A stretch of 64,000 nucleotides of DNA. Origin: DASRVA01 sp050732935 (GTDB taxonomy: Bacteria; Gemmatimonadota; Gemmatimonadetes; JACCXV01; JAHWKZ01). The position numbers and the translations under genes are program-made. The notes beneath the pieces are model-generated. The model did no database searches, had not been told where the DNA came from, and saw only the letters and a list, made by a program, of their open reading frames with translations. Where the stretch lies: NCBI GenBank assembly GCA_050732935.1, contig JBOHRW010000103.1:33144-97143 (forward strand), written 5' to 3'. Shown piece after piece: positions 38,262 to 47,831 of the stretch (positions are counted from its first letter, which is position 1; each line of letters opens with the position of its first letter).

Positions 38262-39290
38262 TCAGCGCTCCGCGGAGAGGAGGGAGTCCGCTCTCTCCAA
38301 CAACCCCATCGCGGCCTCGTTGCCGGGATCGATGAGCAGCATCTCCTCGGCCGCGCGCCTCGCCTCGGTCGGTCGGTTCCCATCCAGGTGCCAGAGAGCC
38401 AGCGCGTCGAGGGACCGAAGGACGGCGGCCGCGCGTCCCGACCGACGCGCCGACTCGGTCCACGCGGCGAACTCGTCGGGTCCCGACGCCCCGGCGGCCG
38501 CGAGACGACCGTAGGCCTCTGCCGCGTCCGCCCACCGTCCGGCCGAGAAGGCCTCCGCGGCCGCTCCGCGCATTGCGGCCAGGTGCTCCGGCTCCTCCGG
38601 TCTTCGGACGCCGCCCCGGGGCTCCGGGGCCGAGCCCATCTCCGGCTCCGGGACCGGTGCCTCGAGCGCCTCGATCCGCGTTCGCGCGTGCTCGGCCCCC
38701 GCGGGATCGCCCGCCTGTAGACAGAGTTCGAGCGCGGCCTGGTACTCGCGCAGAGCGTCTTCACGTCGGCCCTCCTCCTGCAGGAGACGGCCCAGACGCT
38801 CGCGCAGTCGCGCGGTGGCGGGGGCGATCCGGACGACCTCCTCCATCGCGGTCACCGCGTCCCGCCGCTCACCGGCCTCGTCGCGTCGCTTCGCGATGCC
38901 CCCAAGGATCTCGAGCGCCTCCGCCTTCAGCCCCTTGGCGGCGTAGTAGCGCCCCAGCAGCAGCCCGGCACGAGAATGGCCCTCGCTCCTCCTGAGCACC
39001 TTGCGACAGCAGGCGATCGCGTTGTCGTAGAGACCTTCGGCGGCAAAACCCTCGGCCGCCTGCAGATGATGATCGCCGGCCAGCGTCTCGTCCCCCAGAT
39101 CCAGGTACGCGTCGCCGAGCCCGTTGAGGGCGGCCGGGGGCGGGGCCAGACCCGCTACTTCGGCCCGGCGAATCGCCTCCATGTAGCCCGAAAGGGCCGC
39201 GTTCGGGTCGAGATGACGGGAAGGCCGGTTCCCACCGCGATGCCAGAGTCCTCTCACGGGACTGAATCTGGGCCCTCGCGGCGCGGTCAT
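38262..39290 (-). CDS. TPR-repeat protein
   Basis: The 342-residue protein is a tetratricopeptide solenoid (for example LNGLGDAYLDLGDETLAGDH and GLLLGRYYAAKGLKAEALEIL). A Pro/Glu-rich linker lies near the middle and a second repeat block at the C-terminus. It has no signal peptide from the chosen ATG (MTAPRGPRFS). A longer reading frame to 39434 would run into the hutI 3' end, so I reject that start. The function is unknown. The methyltransferase/MTHFR fusion follows after 2 nt. Confidence 0.72.
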   Translation of the reverse strand: MTAPRGPRFSPVRGLWHRGGNRPSRHLDPNAALSGYMEAIRRAEVAGLAPPPAALNGLGDAYLDLGDETLAGDHHLQAAEGFAAEGLYDNAIACCRKVLRRSEGHSRAGLLLGRYYAAKGLKAEALEILGGIAKRRDEAGERRDAVTAMEEVVRIAPATARLRERLGRLLQEEGRREDALREYQAALELCLQAGDPAGAEHARTRIEALEAPVPEPEMGSAPEPRGGVRRPEEPEHLAAMRGAAAEAFSAGRWADAAEAYGRLAAAGASGPDEFAAWTESARRSGRAAAVLRSLDALALWHLDGNRPTEARRAAEEMLLIDPGNEAAMGLLERADSLLSAER

Positions 39291-39352
39291 CAATCGCTGG
39301 CGGCCAATAGAGAGCCCGTCTCGTCCCCGTCCCATCCCGGTGCGCGGGTCGC

Positions 39353-40648
39353 TCAGCCCGAGCCCGTCGGTGGAGCGGCCCCGGCCTTGGCCGCGTCCCG
39401 CCAGATCACGCGGCCGCCCCGGACGGTGGCCCATCCGTGCCCGACTCCGTAGTGGTAGACGAGCTGCCGGTAGTCGGGGACGCTGAACACGGCCAGATCA
39501 CCGGCAGAACCCGGGGCCAGCGACCCGAGGTCCTCGCGACGCACGGCGAGGGCGCCGCCCCGAGTGACGGCACGCAGCGACTCGTCGATGGTGAGGCCCA
39601 TCAGGCAGCAGCCGAAGGCGGCCATGAGCATGAGGTTCTGGGTCATCGAGGAGCCGGGGTTGAAGTCGGTCGCCAGCGCCACCGTGGCGCCGGCGTCGAC
39701 CAGCCGCCGGGCCGGGGCGAACTGACCCAGACGCAGGAAGAAGGAGGTCCCCGGCAGAAGCGTGGCCACCGTCCGGCTTCCGGCCAGGGCCTCGATTCCC
39801 GCCTCGCCCACCGCCACCAGATGGTCGGCGCTCGCCGCCCCCAGCCGTACCGCCAGGCCGGCTCCGCCCAGGCCGGCGAATTCGTCGGCGTGGATCTTGA
39901 GCCCCAGCCCCAGCTCGGCCGCCCGGACAAGGATCGTCTCGCTCTCTTCCAGCGTGAACGCGCCCTCGTCGCAGAAGACGTCGCAGAAGCGGGCCAGCCC
40001 CTCCTCGGCCACGAGCGGGAGCATCTCGTCGACGACGAGCCGGACGTAGCCGGCGCGGTCGTCAGCGAACTCCACCGGAAGGGCGTGGGCGCCCAGAAAG
40101 GTGGGCACCAAGCGTGGCAGCCCGGGATCCAATCCCAGCCGCCGCGCGACCCGGAGCGAGCGGATCTCGTCCTCGACGGTGAGGCCATAGCCCGACTTCA
40201 CCTCGACCGTCGTCACACCCCAGCGTGGGCACTCCGCCAGCCGGCCGGCGGCGAGGTCCAGCAGTTCGTCCTCGTCGCGGCCCCGCAGGTCGCGAACGCT
40301 CCACCGTATCCCGCCGCCCGCCGCCGCGATCTCCTGGTAGGTGGCGCCGGCCAGGCGGCGCTCGAACTCGTGCTCGCGGGTGGCCCCGAAGACGGCGTGC
40401 GTGTGGCTGTCGACCAGGCCCGGCAGGACGACCCCGCCGGCGGCGTCCAGGCGCGGCGCCCGCCCGGCCTCGTCCGGAACGTCCCGGGCGGAGCCGCGGG
40501 CCGCGACGCGACCCCCGCGGATCCACACGAAGGCGTCCTCGACGATCTCGGGCGGGTCCGATGGACCGCCCGTACCGAAGTCGACGAGCTGGCCGATCCC
40601 GGTGATCAGCAGGTCCGCGCCCGCGGACTCCTCGCTCTCCGACGTCAC
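39353..40648 (-). CDS. hutI: Imidazolonepropionase
   Basis: HutI hydrolyses imidazolonepropionate to formiminoglutamate, the third step of histidine degradation. The 431-residue amidohydrolase shows metal ligands in DSHTHAVFG and KIHADEF, the substrate loop EHEFERRLAGATYQEI, and ALATDFNPGSS near the C-terminus. The GTG start at 40646-40648 overlaps the hutU stop (GTGA). Histidase and formiminoglutamase genes are not in the window. Confidence 0.96.
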   Translation of the reverse strand: MTSESEESAGADLLITGIGQLVDFGTGGPSDPPEIVEDAFVWIRGGRVAARGSARDVPDEAGRAPRLDAAGGVVLPGLVDSHTHAVFGATREHEFERRLAGATYQEIAAAGGGIRWSVRDLRGRDEDELLDLAAGRLAECPRWGVTTVEVKSGYGLTVEDEIRSLRVARRLGLDPGLPRLVPTFLGAHALPVEFADDRAGYVRLVVDEMLPLVAEEGLARFCDVFCDEGAFTLEESETILVRAAELGLGLKIHADEFAGLGGAGLAVRLGAASADHLVAVGEAGIEALAGSRTVATLLPGTSFFLRLGQFAPARRLVDAGATVALATDFNPGSSMTQNLMLMAAFGCCLMGLTIDESLRAVTRGGALAVRREDLGSLAPGSAGDLAVFSVPDYRQLVYHYGVGHGWATVRGGRVIWRDAAKAGAAPPTGSG

Positions 40649-42309
40649 TCCAGCATGGGGATCTTCACCCCGCGCTCCCGCGCCGTCTCGATGGCGCGCG
40701 GATAGCCGGCGTCGGCGTGACGTGCCACGCCCAGGCCGGGGTCGTTCGTGAGCACCCTCTCCAGCCGCGCCGCGCCTTCGGGCGTCCCGTCGGCGACGGT
40801 CACCTGGCCCGCGTGGAGGCTGTTGCCGATCCCGACCCCCCCGCCGTGATGGAAGGAGACCCACGACGCGCCGCTCGCCGTGTTGAGCAGGGCGTTGAGC
40901 GCCGGCCAGTCGGCGATCGCGTCGGACCCGTCCCGCATCCCCTCGGTCTCGCGGAACGGGGAGGCCACCGAGCCGGTGTCCAGGTGGTCGCGGCCGATCA
41001 CGATCGGCGCCTCCAGCGTGCCGTCGGCGACCAGCTCGTGGATGCGCTCGCCGAGACGCCAGCGGTCCCCGTAGCCGAGCCAGCAGATGCGGGCCGGCAG
41101 CCCCTGGAACGCGACCCGCTCCGACGCCAGGCGGATCCAGCGCCGGAGCGCCTCGTCTTGGGGAAAGAGCTCGCCGATCGCCCGATCGATAGCGGCGATG
41201 TCGGCCGGGTTTCCCGAGAGCGCAGCCCAGCGGAAGGGCCCCTTCCCCTCGCAGAAAAGGGGGCGTATGTACTCGGGCACGAAGCCCGGGATGTCGAAGG
41301 CGTCCTCGACCCCGGCGTCACGGGCCTGCCCGCGCAGGTTGTTGCCGTAGTCGAAGGCAACGGCGCCCGCCTCCCGAAGGTCCAGCAAACCCCGGCAATG
41401 GGTCGCCATCGACTCCATCGACCGGCGCACGTAGTCCTCGGGGTCGCTCCGCCGCAGATCGAGCGCGTCCTCGAGTGCGAGCCCGGCCGGCACGTAGCCC
41501 TCCAGGGCATCGTGGGCGCTCGTCTGGTCGGTCACCACGTCGGGTATCGCTCCCCGGCGCACGATCTCCGGAACGACCTCCGCGCAGTTGCCGACCAGCC
41601 CCACCGAAACCGCCTCTCCCGCGCGCGCGGCTCCCGTCACGCGCTCCAGGGCCGCGTCCAGGTCGAGGGCGATCTCGTCGAGGTAGCCGGTCTCACGCCG
41701 GCGCTCGAGGCGGCGGCGGTCGACCTCGACGATCAGGCAGGCGGCTCCGTTCATCGTGGCCGCCAGCGGCTGGGCGCCGCCCATCCCGCCGCAGCCCCCC
41801 GTCAGCACCCAGCGTCCCCGCAGCGAACCGCCGAAATGCCGGTCGGCCACCGCCGAAAGCGTCTCGTAGGTGCCCTGCACGATCCCCTGCGTGCCGATGT
41901 AGATCCAGGACCCGGCGGTCATCTGCCCGTACATGGTGAGGCCCAGTCCCTCGAGCCGGCGGAACTCGTCGGCCGTGGCCCAGCGCGGCACGAGGTGGGC
42001 GTTGGCGATCAGGACCCGGGGCGCCCAGGAGTGGGTCCGGAAGACACCGACCGGCTTGCCGCTCTGGACGCAGAGGGTCTCGTCGTCCCCCAGCTCGCGG
42101 AGGGCAATCACCAGCGCCTCGAAGCAGGCCCAGTCGCGGGCCGCCTTCCCCGATCCGCCGTATACGACCAGCCGATCGGGATCCTCGGCGACCTCGGGGT
42201 CGAGGTTGTTCATGAGCATCCGGAGTGCGGCCTCCTGGTGCCAGCCCCGGCACTGGAGCTTCGGGCCCCGCGGGGCGCGGACGGGACGCGCGACCGTGCT
42301 CGTCGTCAT
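40645..42309 (-). CDS. hutU: Urocanate hydratase
   Basis: HutU converts urocanate to imidazolonepropionate with NAD as an electrophilic cofactor. The 554-residue protein has the usual length. It carries family segments GGSGKAARDWACFEA, TGGCGGMGGAQPLAATM, TDQTSAHDALEGYVP and WLGYGDRWRLG. It overlaps both selD and hutI by 4 nt, so all three are probably cotranslated. Confidence 0.97.
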   Translation of the reverse strand: MTTSTVARPVRAPRGPKLQCRGWHQEAALRMLMNNLDPEVAEDPDRLVVYGGSGKAARDWACFEALVIALRELGDDETLCVQSGKPVGVFRTHSWAPRVLIANAHLVPRWATADEFRRLEGLGLTMYGQMTAGSWIYIGTQGIVQGTYETLSAVADRHFGGSLRGRWVLTGGCGGMGGAQPLAATMNGAACLIVEVDRRRLERRRETGYLDEIALDLDAALERVTGAARAGEAVSVGLVGNCAEVVPEIVRRGAIPDVVTDQTSAHDALEGYVPAGLALEDALDLRRSDPEDYVRRSMESMATHCRGLLDLREAGAVAFDYGNNLRGQARDAGVEDAFDIPGFVPEYIRPLFCEGKGPFRWAALSGNPADIAAIDRAIGELFPQDEALRRWIRLASERVAFQGLPARICWLGYGDRWRLGERIHELVADGTLEAPIVIGRDHLDTGSVASPFRETEGMRDGSDAIADWPALNALLNTASGASWVSFHHGGGVGIGNSLHAGQVTVADGTPEGAARLERVLTNDPGLGVARHADAGYPRAIETARERGVKIPMLE

Positions 42310-43394
42310 CGAGCCTCCTCGGGAGCCCGGTGTGGTGGATCCAGTACCATTGACGCTTCGCGCCGCGGCACGACCTCGCCGATCCTCCGGGCGGCCTCAG
42401 CCCCCGCGGCGTGCAGCCGCTCGACGAGCTCCTCGCCCCGCGCCTCCGGCACCGGGAGCAGGAGCCCGCCGCTCGTCTGGGGGTCGAAGAGGATGCGGAT
42501 GAGAGCCTCGGGAATCGAGGCGCCGATCTCCACGCGTGGGCCGAAGAACTCGCGGTTGGACACCCCGCCGCCCGGCACGTGGCCCTCCTCCGCCATCGCC
42601 AGCGCTCTCTCGAAGGTCGGGAGCGCGCCGGCGTCGATCCGGAGCGTGACCCCGCTGGCGTCGGCGAGCTGGACGCCGTGCCCGGCCAGGCCGAACCCGG
42701 TGATGTCGGTGGCCGCTTGCACGCCGATCTCCAGCGCGACCTTCGCCGCGGGCCCGTTCAACGCCTTCATCGCCGCGATGGCCGGCGCCAGGGCCACTTC
42801 GTCCAGCGCCCGCCGCTTCAGCGCCGTCGTCAGCACGCCCGTGCCGAGCGGCTTGGTCAGCACCAGCACGTCCCCGGGCTTTGCGCCCGCGTTGGTGAGG
42901 ATGCGGTCGGGGTGGGCGGTGCCCGTCACGGCGAGCCCGTACTTGAGCTCCTCGTCCTGGATCGAGTGGCCGCCCACCAGCGCGCACCGCGCCTCGTGCG
43001 CCTTGTCCGCGCCGCCGGCCATGATCGAACCCAGGATCTCCGGATCGAGCCCCGAGGGAGGCCAGCACACGAGCGCCAGCGCCGTCACCGGCGTCCCGCC
43101 CATGGCGTAGACGTCCGAGAGGGCGTTGGCGGCCGCGATCTGCCCGTAGTCGTAGGGGTCGTCGACGATCGGGGTGAAGAAATCGACCGTCTGGATCAGC
43201 GCCAGGTCAGCGCTCAGACGATACACTCCGGCGTCGTCGTAGGACTCGGTGCCCACGAGCACGTTCGGATCGGGTTCGTGCCGCGGCATCCTCGCCAGCG
43301 CGCGGCGCAGGTCCTCCGGACCCAGCTTCGACGCTCAACCCGCGCAGCGAACCTTCTCGGTAAGCCGCGTGATCTCCTCACTCGTCATCTTCAT
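42306..43394 (-). CDS. selD: Selenide, water dikinase, itself a selenoprotein (in-frame UGA)
   Basis: SelD makes selenophosphate from selenide and ATP, the selenium donor for selenocysteine tRNA. The conserved body is clear: DDAGVYRLSADLALIQTVDF, IAAANALSDVYAMGG and FDPQTSGGLL. A conventional frame starts only at 43289 and lacks the active site. Reading through the TGA at 43335-43337 restores CAGUASKLGPEDL, which aligns with the E. coli GAGCGCKISP active site and places Sec at the catalytic Cys17. The start becomes ATG 43394 (or 43388), giving 362 residues with Sec at position 20. A SECIS-like hairpin follows. The gene overlaps hutU by 4 nt. Confidence 0.93.
43308..43337 (-). promoter_or_regulatory. 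Bacterial SECIS-like hairpin after the selD UGA codon
   Basis: Downstream of the UGA (43337-43335) a hairpin GGTCC/GGACC with loop GGA (43322-43310) extends by two G-U pairs to seven base pairs (43324-43308). The loop begins 18 nt after the UGA and starts with G. Published models of bacterial SECIS elements place the apical loop about 16-37 nt downstream with a G among the first loop bases, so this fits. SelB binding is inferred. Confidence 0.7.
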
Positions 43395-43485
43395 GAAACC
43401 GAATATCGCCCTTCCGGTCGTCTGGTGTCAGATCGAGGCGGCGGCAAGGGAGCGGATGGGGCCGGAGCGGGATCCCGCTCGGTGG

Positions 43486-43869
43486 CTACGTCCCCCGGTA
43501 TGCCACCGCCTCGATCTCCACCAGGGCGCTCTTTGGAAGCCCCGCCACCTGCACCGTCGACCGCGCCGGGGGCGGATCCGCCACCATCTCCGCATAGACC
43601 GCGTTGAAGGCCGCGAAGTCCGCCATGTCACGCAGGAAGACGGTGGTCTTCACGATTCGATCCATGCCGCATCCGGCGGCCTCGAGGACGGCCCGGATGT
43701 TCTCGAGCGCCCGCGTGGTCTGGGACTCGATGCTCTCCTCGAGCTCGCCGCTTTCCGGATCGAGGCCGATCTGTCCGGCGGTGAAGACCCAGTCTCCCGC
43801 CTCGATGGCCTGGCTGTACGGCCCGAGGGCACCGGGCGCCCCTTCGGTGTGCACAACGCGTTGCGCCAT
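43486..43869 (-). CDS. ridA: RidA-family enamine/imine deaminase
   Basis: RidA hydrolyses reactive 2-aminoacrylate and related imines. The 127-residue protein shows GPYSQAIEAGDWVFTAGQIG near the N-terminus. The C-terminal PPARSTVQVAGLPKSALVEIE carries the conserved Arg. A 91 nt gap separates it from selD downstream. Length is normal for the family. Confidence 0.95.
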   Translation of the reverse strand: MAQRVVHTEGAPGALGPYSQAIEAGDWVFTAGQIGLDPESGELEESIESQTTRALENIRAVLEAAGCGMDRIVKTTVFLRDMADFAAFNAVYAEMVADPPPARSTVQVAGLPKSALVEIEAVAYRGT

Positions 43870-43896
43870 GGCTTCCTCCCGCTTTAGGGTCGACGA

Positions 43897-45135
43897 TCAA
43901 CCGAACACCGCATCCAGAGCCAGGTAGCAGATCACCGTGACCACCGCCGCCGCGGGGATGGTCACCACCCAGCTCGAAATGATGTTGCGTATCACGCGCA
44001 GGTCGAGCGCGGCCATCCCGCGCGCGAAGCCGACGCCGACCACCGCCCCCACCAGCGTGTGGGTGGTGGAGATCGGCAGCCCCAGGCGCGACGCGACGAG
44101 CACCGTCGTCGCGGCGCCGAACTCGGCCGAGAAGCCGCGCGTGGGTGTCATGCTGGTGATCCTGCGCCCTACCGTTTCGATCACCTTGTAGCCGTAGGTG
44201 CCCAGCCCGGCCACGATCCCTGCGCCGCCCATCAGGAGGAGCCAGAACGGCACCGGAGCCTCGCCGCTCATCGAGCCCTGCGAGTAGATCTGGACGATGC
44301 CCGCCAGAGGACCGATCGCGTTGGCGACGTCGTTGGCCCCGTGGGCGAAGGCGACGAAGCACGCAGTGACGACCTGGAGCCCCGCGAACAGCCGCTCGAC
44401 GGCCGGCCCAGAGTGCCCGACCGGTCGCGGTCGCCGTCGCAGCCAGACCCGCATCCCGAACCCCATCAAGGCGCCTATCGCGACGCAAAGCGGCCCGGCG
44501 ACCCAGAAAGGGAAGTTCAAGTTGAGGTTTTGGAGCCCCTTGTAGAGGATCGACAGCCCGAGTATGAAGCCCACCAGCGCCACCAGGTGGGGCGCCCAGC
44601 GGATGGTGGCCTCGTAGGGGTCCTCGTCGAGGAGGATGGCGCGGCGGATGAACGTGAAGACGAGGAAAGCGAGGACCGCGCCGCATATGGGAGAGACGAC
44701 CCACGACAGCACGATGGACCCCATCGTCCCCCATGCCACGGCTTCGTACCCCACGGAGACGACCCCGAAGCCGACCACCGCCCCGACGATCGAGTGCGTG
44801 GTCGAGACGGGGAGGCCGAGCACCGTCGCCACCAGCAGCCAGGTGGCGGCGCCGAACAGGGCGGCCGCCATGCCGAACATGTACTGCTCGGGGTTGTCCA
44901 CGAAGATCTCGGGCGGGATGATCTCGCCCTTGATCGTCTCGGCGACGTGGGCGCCGACGAGGACCGCGCCGGCGAACTCGAACACGGCCGCCACCAGGAT
45001 CGCCTGGCGCAGGGTCAGGGCGCCCGAGCCGACGCTCGTGCCCATGGCGTTGGCGACGTCGTTGGCGCCGATGTTCCAGGCCATGTACAGGCCAATGACG
45101 AGCGCCAGGACGTAGAAGGTTGTCAGCCCGTCCAC
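43897..45135 (-). CDS. pit: Inorganic phosphate transporter of the PiT family
   Basis: The 412-residue membrane protein has two inverted-repeat halves. Each carries the PiT signature (NIGANDVANAMGTSVGSG and AHGANDVANAIGPLAG) and a following STTH motif (LPVSTTHSIVGAVVG and LPISTTHTLVGAVVG). It imports phosphate or metal-phosphate with cation coupling. It starts at a GTG and follows the DUF47 gene, its usual partner, after 65 nt. Confidence 0.96.
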   Translation of the reverse strand: MDGLTTFYVLALVIGLYMAWNIGANDVANAMGTSVGSGALTLRQAILVAAVFEFAGAVLVGAHVAETIKGEIIPPEIFVDNPEQYMFGMAAALFGAATWLLVATVLGLPVSTTHSIVGAVVGFGVVSVGYEAVAWGTMGSIVLSWVVSPICGAVLAFLVFTFIRRAILLDEDPYEATIRWAPHLVALVGFILGLSILYKGLQNLNLNFPFWVAGPLCVAIGALMGFGMRVWLRRRPRPVGHSGPAVERLFAGLQVVTACFVAFAHGANDVANAIGPLAGIVQIYSQGSMSGEAPVPFWLLLMGGAGIVAGLGTYGYKVIETVGRRITSMTPTRGFSAEFGAATTVLVASRLGLPISTTHTLVGAVVGVGFARGMAALDLRVIRNIISSWVVTIPAAAVVTVICYLALDAVFG

Positions 45136-45200
45136 GTCACCGCCTGGTACGAGCGATCACGAGTACGGCGACGTTGGCGAGCGCGGCCCCACCCGAGGGA

Positions 45201-45896
45201 TTATTGCCGGGAGAGCATCATACGCAGGTTGTCCCCGGTGTTCTCGGCGTGATTGGCGATCTCGCCGAGCAGCCGGAAGAGCTTCATGATGAAGTAGACC
45301 GAGATCGGATCGACCTGGTCCTCGATTTCGTACAGATGGCGGGAGACGTTCGTCTGGAGCTTGTCGGCCTCGTACTCCCCGTGTGAGACCTGCTCGATCT
45401 GCTCGATCACCCGATCTGCCTCCCGTCCGCCGAAACCCGCCTCCTGGAGGTTCTCGATCTCCCCGGCCGCCTCGACGAGCAGCTCGCTGACCTCGATGAC
45501 CTTGTCGACGAAGGCCAGGATCTCGGCGTGCAGATCTTCCGGGACGATGGTGCGTCGCACGGTGAGCAGGACGGCGATGTCCTCCGCGGTGTCGGCGATC
45601 GCGTCCTGCTCCTTCAGGAACTTCAGCATGTCACCGCGATCGACGGGCAGGAAGAACCACTTCGGCAAATGGTTGCGGATCTCGCGCTTGATCGTGTCGG
45701 CCTCGTGCTCGAGGTCGGAGATCCGATCGTAGATCGTCTGGACCTCGTCGTAGCGCTTCGCAAGGAACGCTTCCAGAAGCGGGCGCACCTCCCGCACGGT
45801 CTCGTTCACCTTCTGGGTGTGCTGGACGAGCGGCCCAAACGGGGAGCGCCCGAAGAGCTCGGCTATCGCGCGGATGGCCAACGGCACCTCGTGCAA
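45201..45896 (-). CDS. DUF47 (PhoU-like) phosphate transport accessory protein
   Basis: The 231-residue helical protein matches DUF47/TIGR00153. It has LFGRSPFGPLVQHTQKV, then ISDLEHEADTIKREIRNHLPK (a metal-binding ExxxD-type helix), DMLKFLKEQDAIADTAEDIA and RLLGEIANHAENTGDNLRMM. Such proteins regulate the adjacent PiT transporter. The first start is TTG at 45896. A GTG at 45887 gives an N-terminus closer to family members. It is upstream of pit on the same strand. Confidence 0.9.
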   Translation of the reverse strand: MHEVPLAIRAIAELFGRSPFGPLVQHTQKVNETVREVRPLLEAFLAKRYDEVQTIYDRISDLEHEADTIKREIRNHLPKWFFLPVDRGDMLKFLKEQDAIADTAEDIAVLLTVRRTIVPEDLHAEILAFVDKVIEVSELLVEAAGEIENLQEAGFGGREADRVIEQIEQVSHGEYEADKLQTNVSRHLYEIEDQVDPISVYFIMKLFRLLGEIANHAENTGDNLRMMLSRQ

Positions 45897-45958
45897 AGGT
45901 TCCGAAAGGAAGCTGGAAGCGGTAAGCTAGAAACGCGTTCCGCCCCGAACAAGTGACC

Positions 45959-47020
45959 TCAGGCCTCCAGCTCCTCGGTCTCGAGGCGAATCATGGACCG
46001 CACCAGAACGAGAAGGGTCAGGTTGCCGAGCAGCTCGACCAGGGCGGCGAACTGCTCCTGATAGAAGCTGAAAACCTGGACCAGCAGGATCGAGACGAGG
46101 ATGGCCCGCTCGAACATGCGGAACGCCGCCAGCCGGCTTCCCTTGAGGACGCGGGTCACGCCGAGCAGCACGAAGACGCCGGCAACCCCGCTGGCGACGA
46201 GCTGCGCCACCTCGGCCCCCGAAAGATCCAGCGTCCGCTCGGCCGCCCAGCCCATGAAACGCCAGTCCAGGATCTCGTCGTGACGCAGCCCGACCGTGTA
46301 CACCAGAAGGGCCCCATACAGCAGCTTGATCACGAGCTGGCCCACGAACACCAGGATGATCGCCCGGTCGAACCATGGAAGCCGGACCAGCTTCCGGTAC
46401 AGGGCCCTCAGACGCTCGCGGCCCATGGCGAACGCCGTCAGCCGCGGCGGTCGGAGCTCGACGTCGTGCAGGGCGATCGTCAGCCCTTCGACCAGCGGAT
46501 GTCCGGGCTCGCTCCGCTCGAGGTACCGCCGCGCCCGCTCGGCTTCGGCCTCGTCGAGGTCGTGACGAGCCAGCTCCTCCATTTCGCGAAGGGCGTTCAG
46601 CAGGTACTCCAGGCCCGAGTATTCCCCCCGTCCGCCGATCAGATGACCCGCCAGCAGCAGCGAGACGAAGGTGACGTACATGATCGCCACTGCAGGCTCG
46701 AAGAAGTAGTCGCTGTCGCGGGTGATGAACTTCCCCACCTCGTCGATGAACGTGCCGAACCCCAGGCCTCCCAGCACGGCCGCCGCGCGCAGGCGGGCTT
46801 CGCCGAGGAAGGCGAGGACGACCACGAACGCAAGCAGCATGAGCAGGCCGCCCCACAGCAGATGCGCGATGTGAAATCTTTCGCCCCCGATCTGCGGGTA
46901 GCCCGTGAGGTGGAGGAAGAGGCGGATGGCCAGGATCGCGGTGACGGCCGACACGACGAACACCTCGAGGTGATCGTAGCCGTCCAGGTTCCGCAGAAAG
47001 GACCGCCGCGAGATCCTCAC
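45959..47020 (-). CDS. Integral membrane protein of unknown function
   Basis: The 353-residue protein has about seven to eight predicted membrane helices in two blocks (residues about 20-130 and 215-345). A charged cytoplasmic-like stretch separates them (ARHDLDEAEAERARRYLERSEP). I do not recognise a family. The motif GTFIDEVGKFITRDSDYFFEP is notable because acidic residues follow a membrane segment. The GTG start overlaps the tatD stop (GTGA), so it is probably in the same operon. Confidence 0.75.
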   Translation of the reverse strand: MRISRRSFLRNLDGYDHLEVFVVSAVTAILAIRLFLHLTGYPQIGGERFHIAHLLWGGLLMLLAFVVVLAFLGEARLRAAAVLGGLGFGTFIDEVGKFITRDSDYFFEPAVAIMYVTFVSLLLAGHLIGGRGEYSGLEYLLNALREMEELARHDLDEAEAERARRYLERSEPGHPLVEGLTIALHDVELRPPRLTAFAMGRERLRALYRKLVRLPWFDRAIILVFVGQLVIKLLYGALLVYTVGLRHDEILDWRFMGWAAERTLDLSGAEVAQLVASGVAGVFVLLGVTRVLKGSRLAAFRMFERAILVSILLVQVFSFYQEQFAALVELLGNLTLLVLVRSMIRLETEELEA

Positions 47021-47829
47021 GCTTCCGGATCATCCTCATCCGGAAGCCCGTAGAAGCGGCGCGCGTTGGCCCGCGTGAGCGCGCCCATAGCGGTTACGTC
47101 CGTCCCCTTGAGCTCGGCCAGGCGGGCGATCGTCTCGACCACGAAGGCCGGCTCGTTGCGCGTTCCGCGATGAGGAACCGGAGCCAGATAGGGCGCGTCG
47201 GTCTCAGCCAGCAGACGGTCCGCCGACACCCGTCCGACGAGCGTTCCCGCGGCGAACGAGCGAAACGTCACCATCCCCGAAAAGGACACGTAATGGCCGG
47301 CCTCCGCGGCCCGCTCGAGCATGGCCAGGCTCCCGCTGAAGCAGTGCAGCACGACACGCTCGGGAGGGAGTTCCGAGTCCGCGATCACCTCCAGCGTATC
47401 GTCCTCGGCGTCCCGCGAATGAACGACGACCGGCAGGTCCCGCTCGCGGGCGATGGCGAGCTGCCCGGCGAAAGCGTCCCGCTGCCGGTCGCGCGGGCTG
47501 CTGTCGTAATGGAAGTCCAGACCCGTCTCGCCGACCGCCAGGGCCCCGGCATCGAGTTGCTCGAGAATGGCCTCGCACACGTCCTTGTCCCACCTCACGG
47601 CGTCGTGCGGATGGAGACCGGCTGTCCAGTAGAGCCGGGGGCTCGCCGCGGCCGGCTCGCGGGCGGCCAGGGCCCGGGCCGACGCGGCGCTGTCGGGATC
47701 CGAGGCGATGACCGCGATCTCGCGGACCCCTGCGTGCCAGGCCCGGGCAAGGACCGCCTCCCGATCCCCGTCGAATGCCGGATCCTGGAGGTGGGAGTGG
47801 CTGTCGAAGAACCCCGGGGCGCCAGGCAC
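47017..47829 (-). CDS. TatD-family metal-dependent hydrolase
   Basis: The 270-residue TIM-barrel protein has the TatD ligands in order: FDSHSHLQD, GETGLDFHYD, VVHSRDAEDDT, LHCFSGS and ETDAPYLAPVPHRG. TatD enzymes have 3'-5' DNase activity and related roles. I start it at the GTG at 47827-47829, just after the secF stop. A longer frame overlapping secF is less likely. Confidence 0.9.
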   Translation of the reverse strand: MPGAPGFFDSHSHLQDPAFDGDREAVLARAWHAGVREIAVIASDPDSAASARALAAREPAAASPRLYWTAGLHPHDAVRWDKDVCEAILEQLDAGALAVGETGLDFHYDSSPRDRQRDAFAGQLAIARERDLPVVVHSRDAEDDTLEVIADSELPPERVVLHCFSGSLAMLERAAEAGHYVSFSGMVTFRSFAAGTLVGRVSADRLLAETDAPYLAPVPHRGTRNEPAFVVETIARLAELKGTDVTAMGALTRANARRFYGLPDEDDPEA

Positions 47830-47831
47830 CG

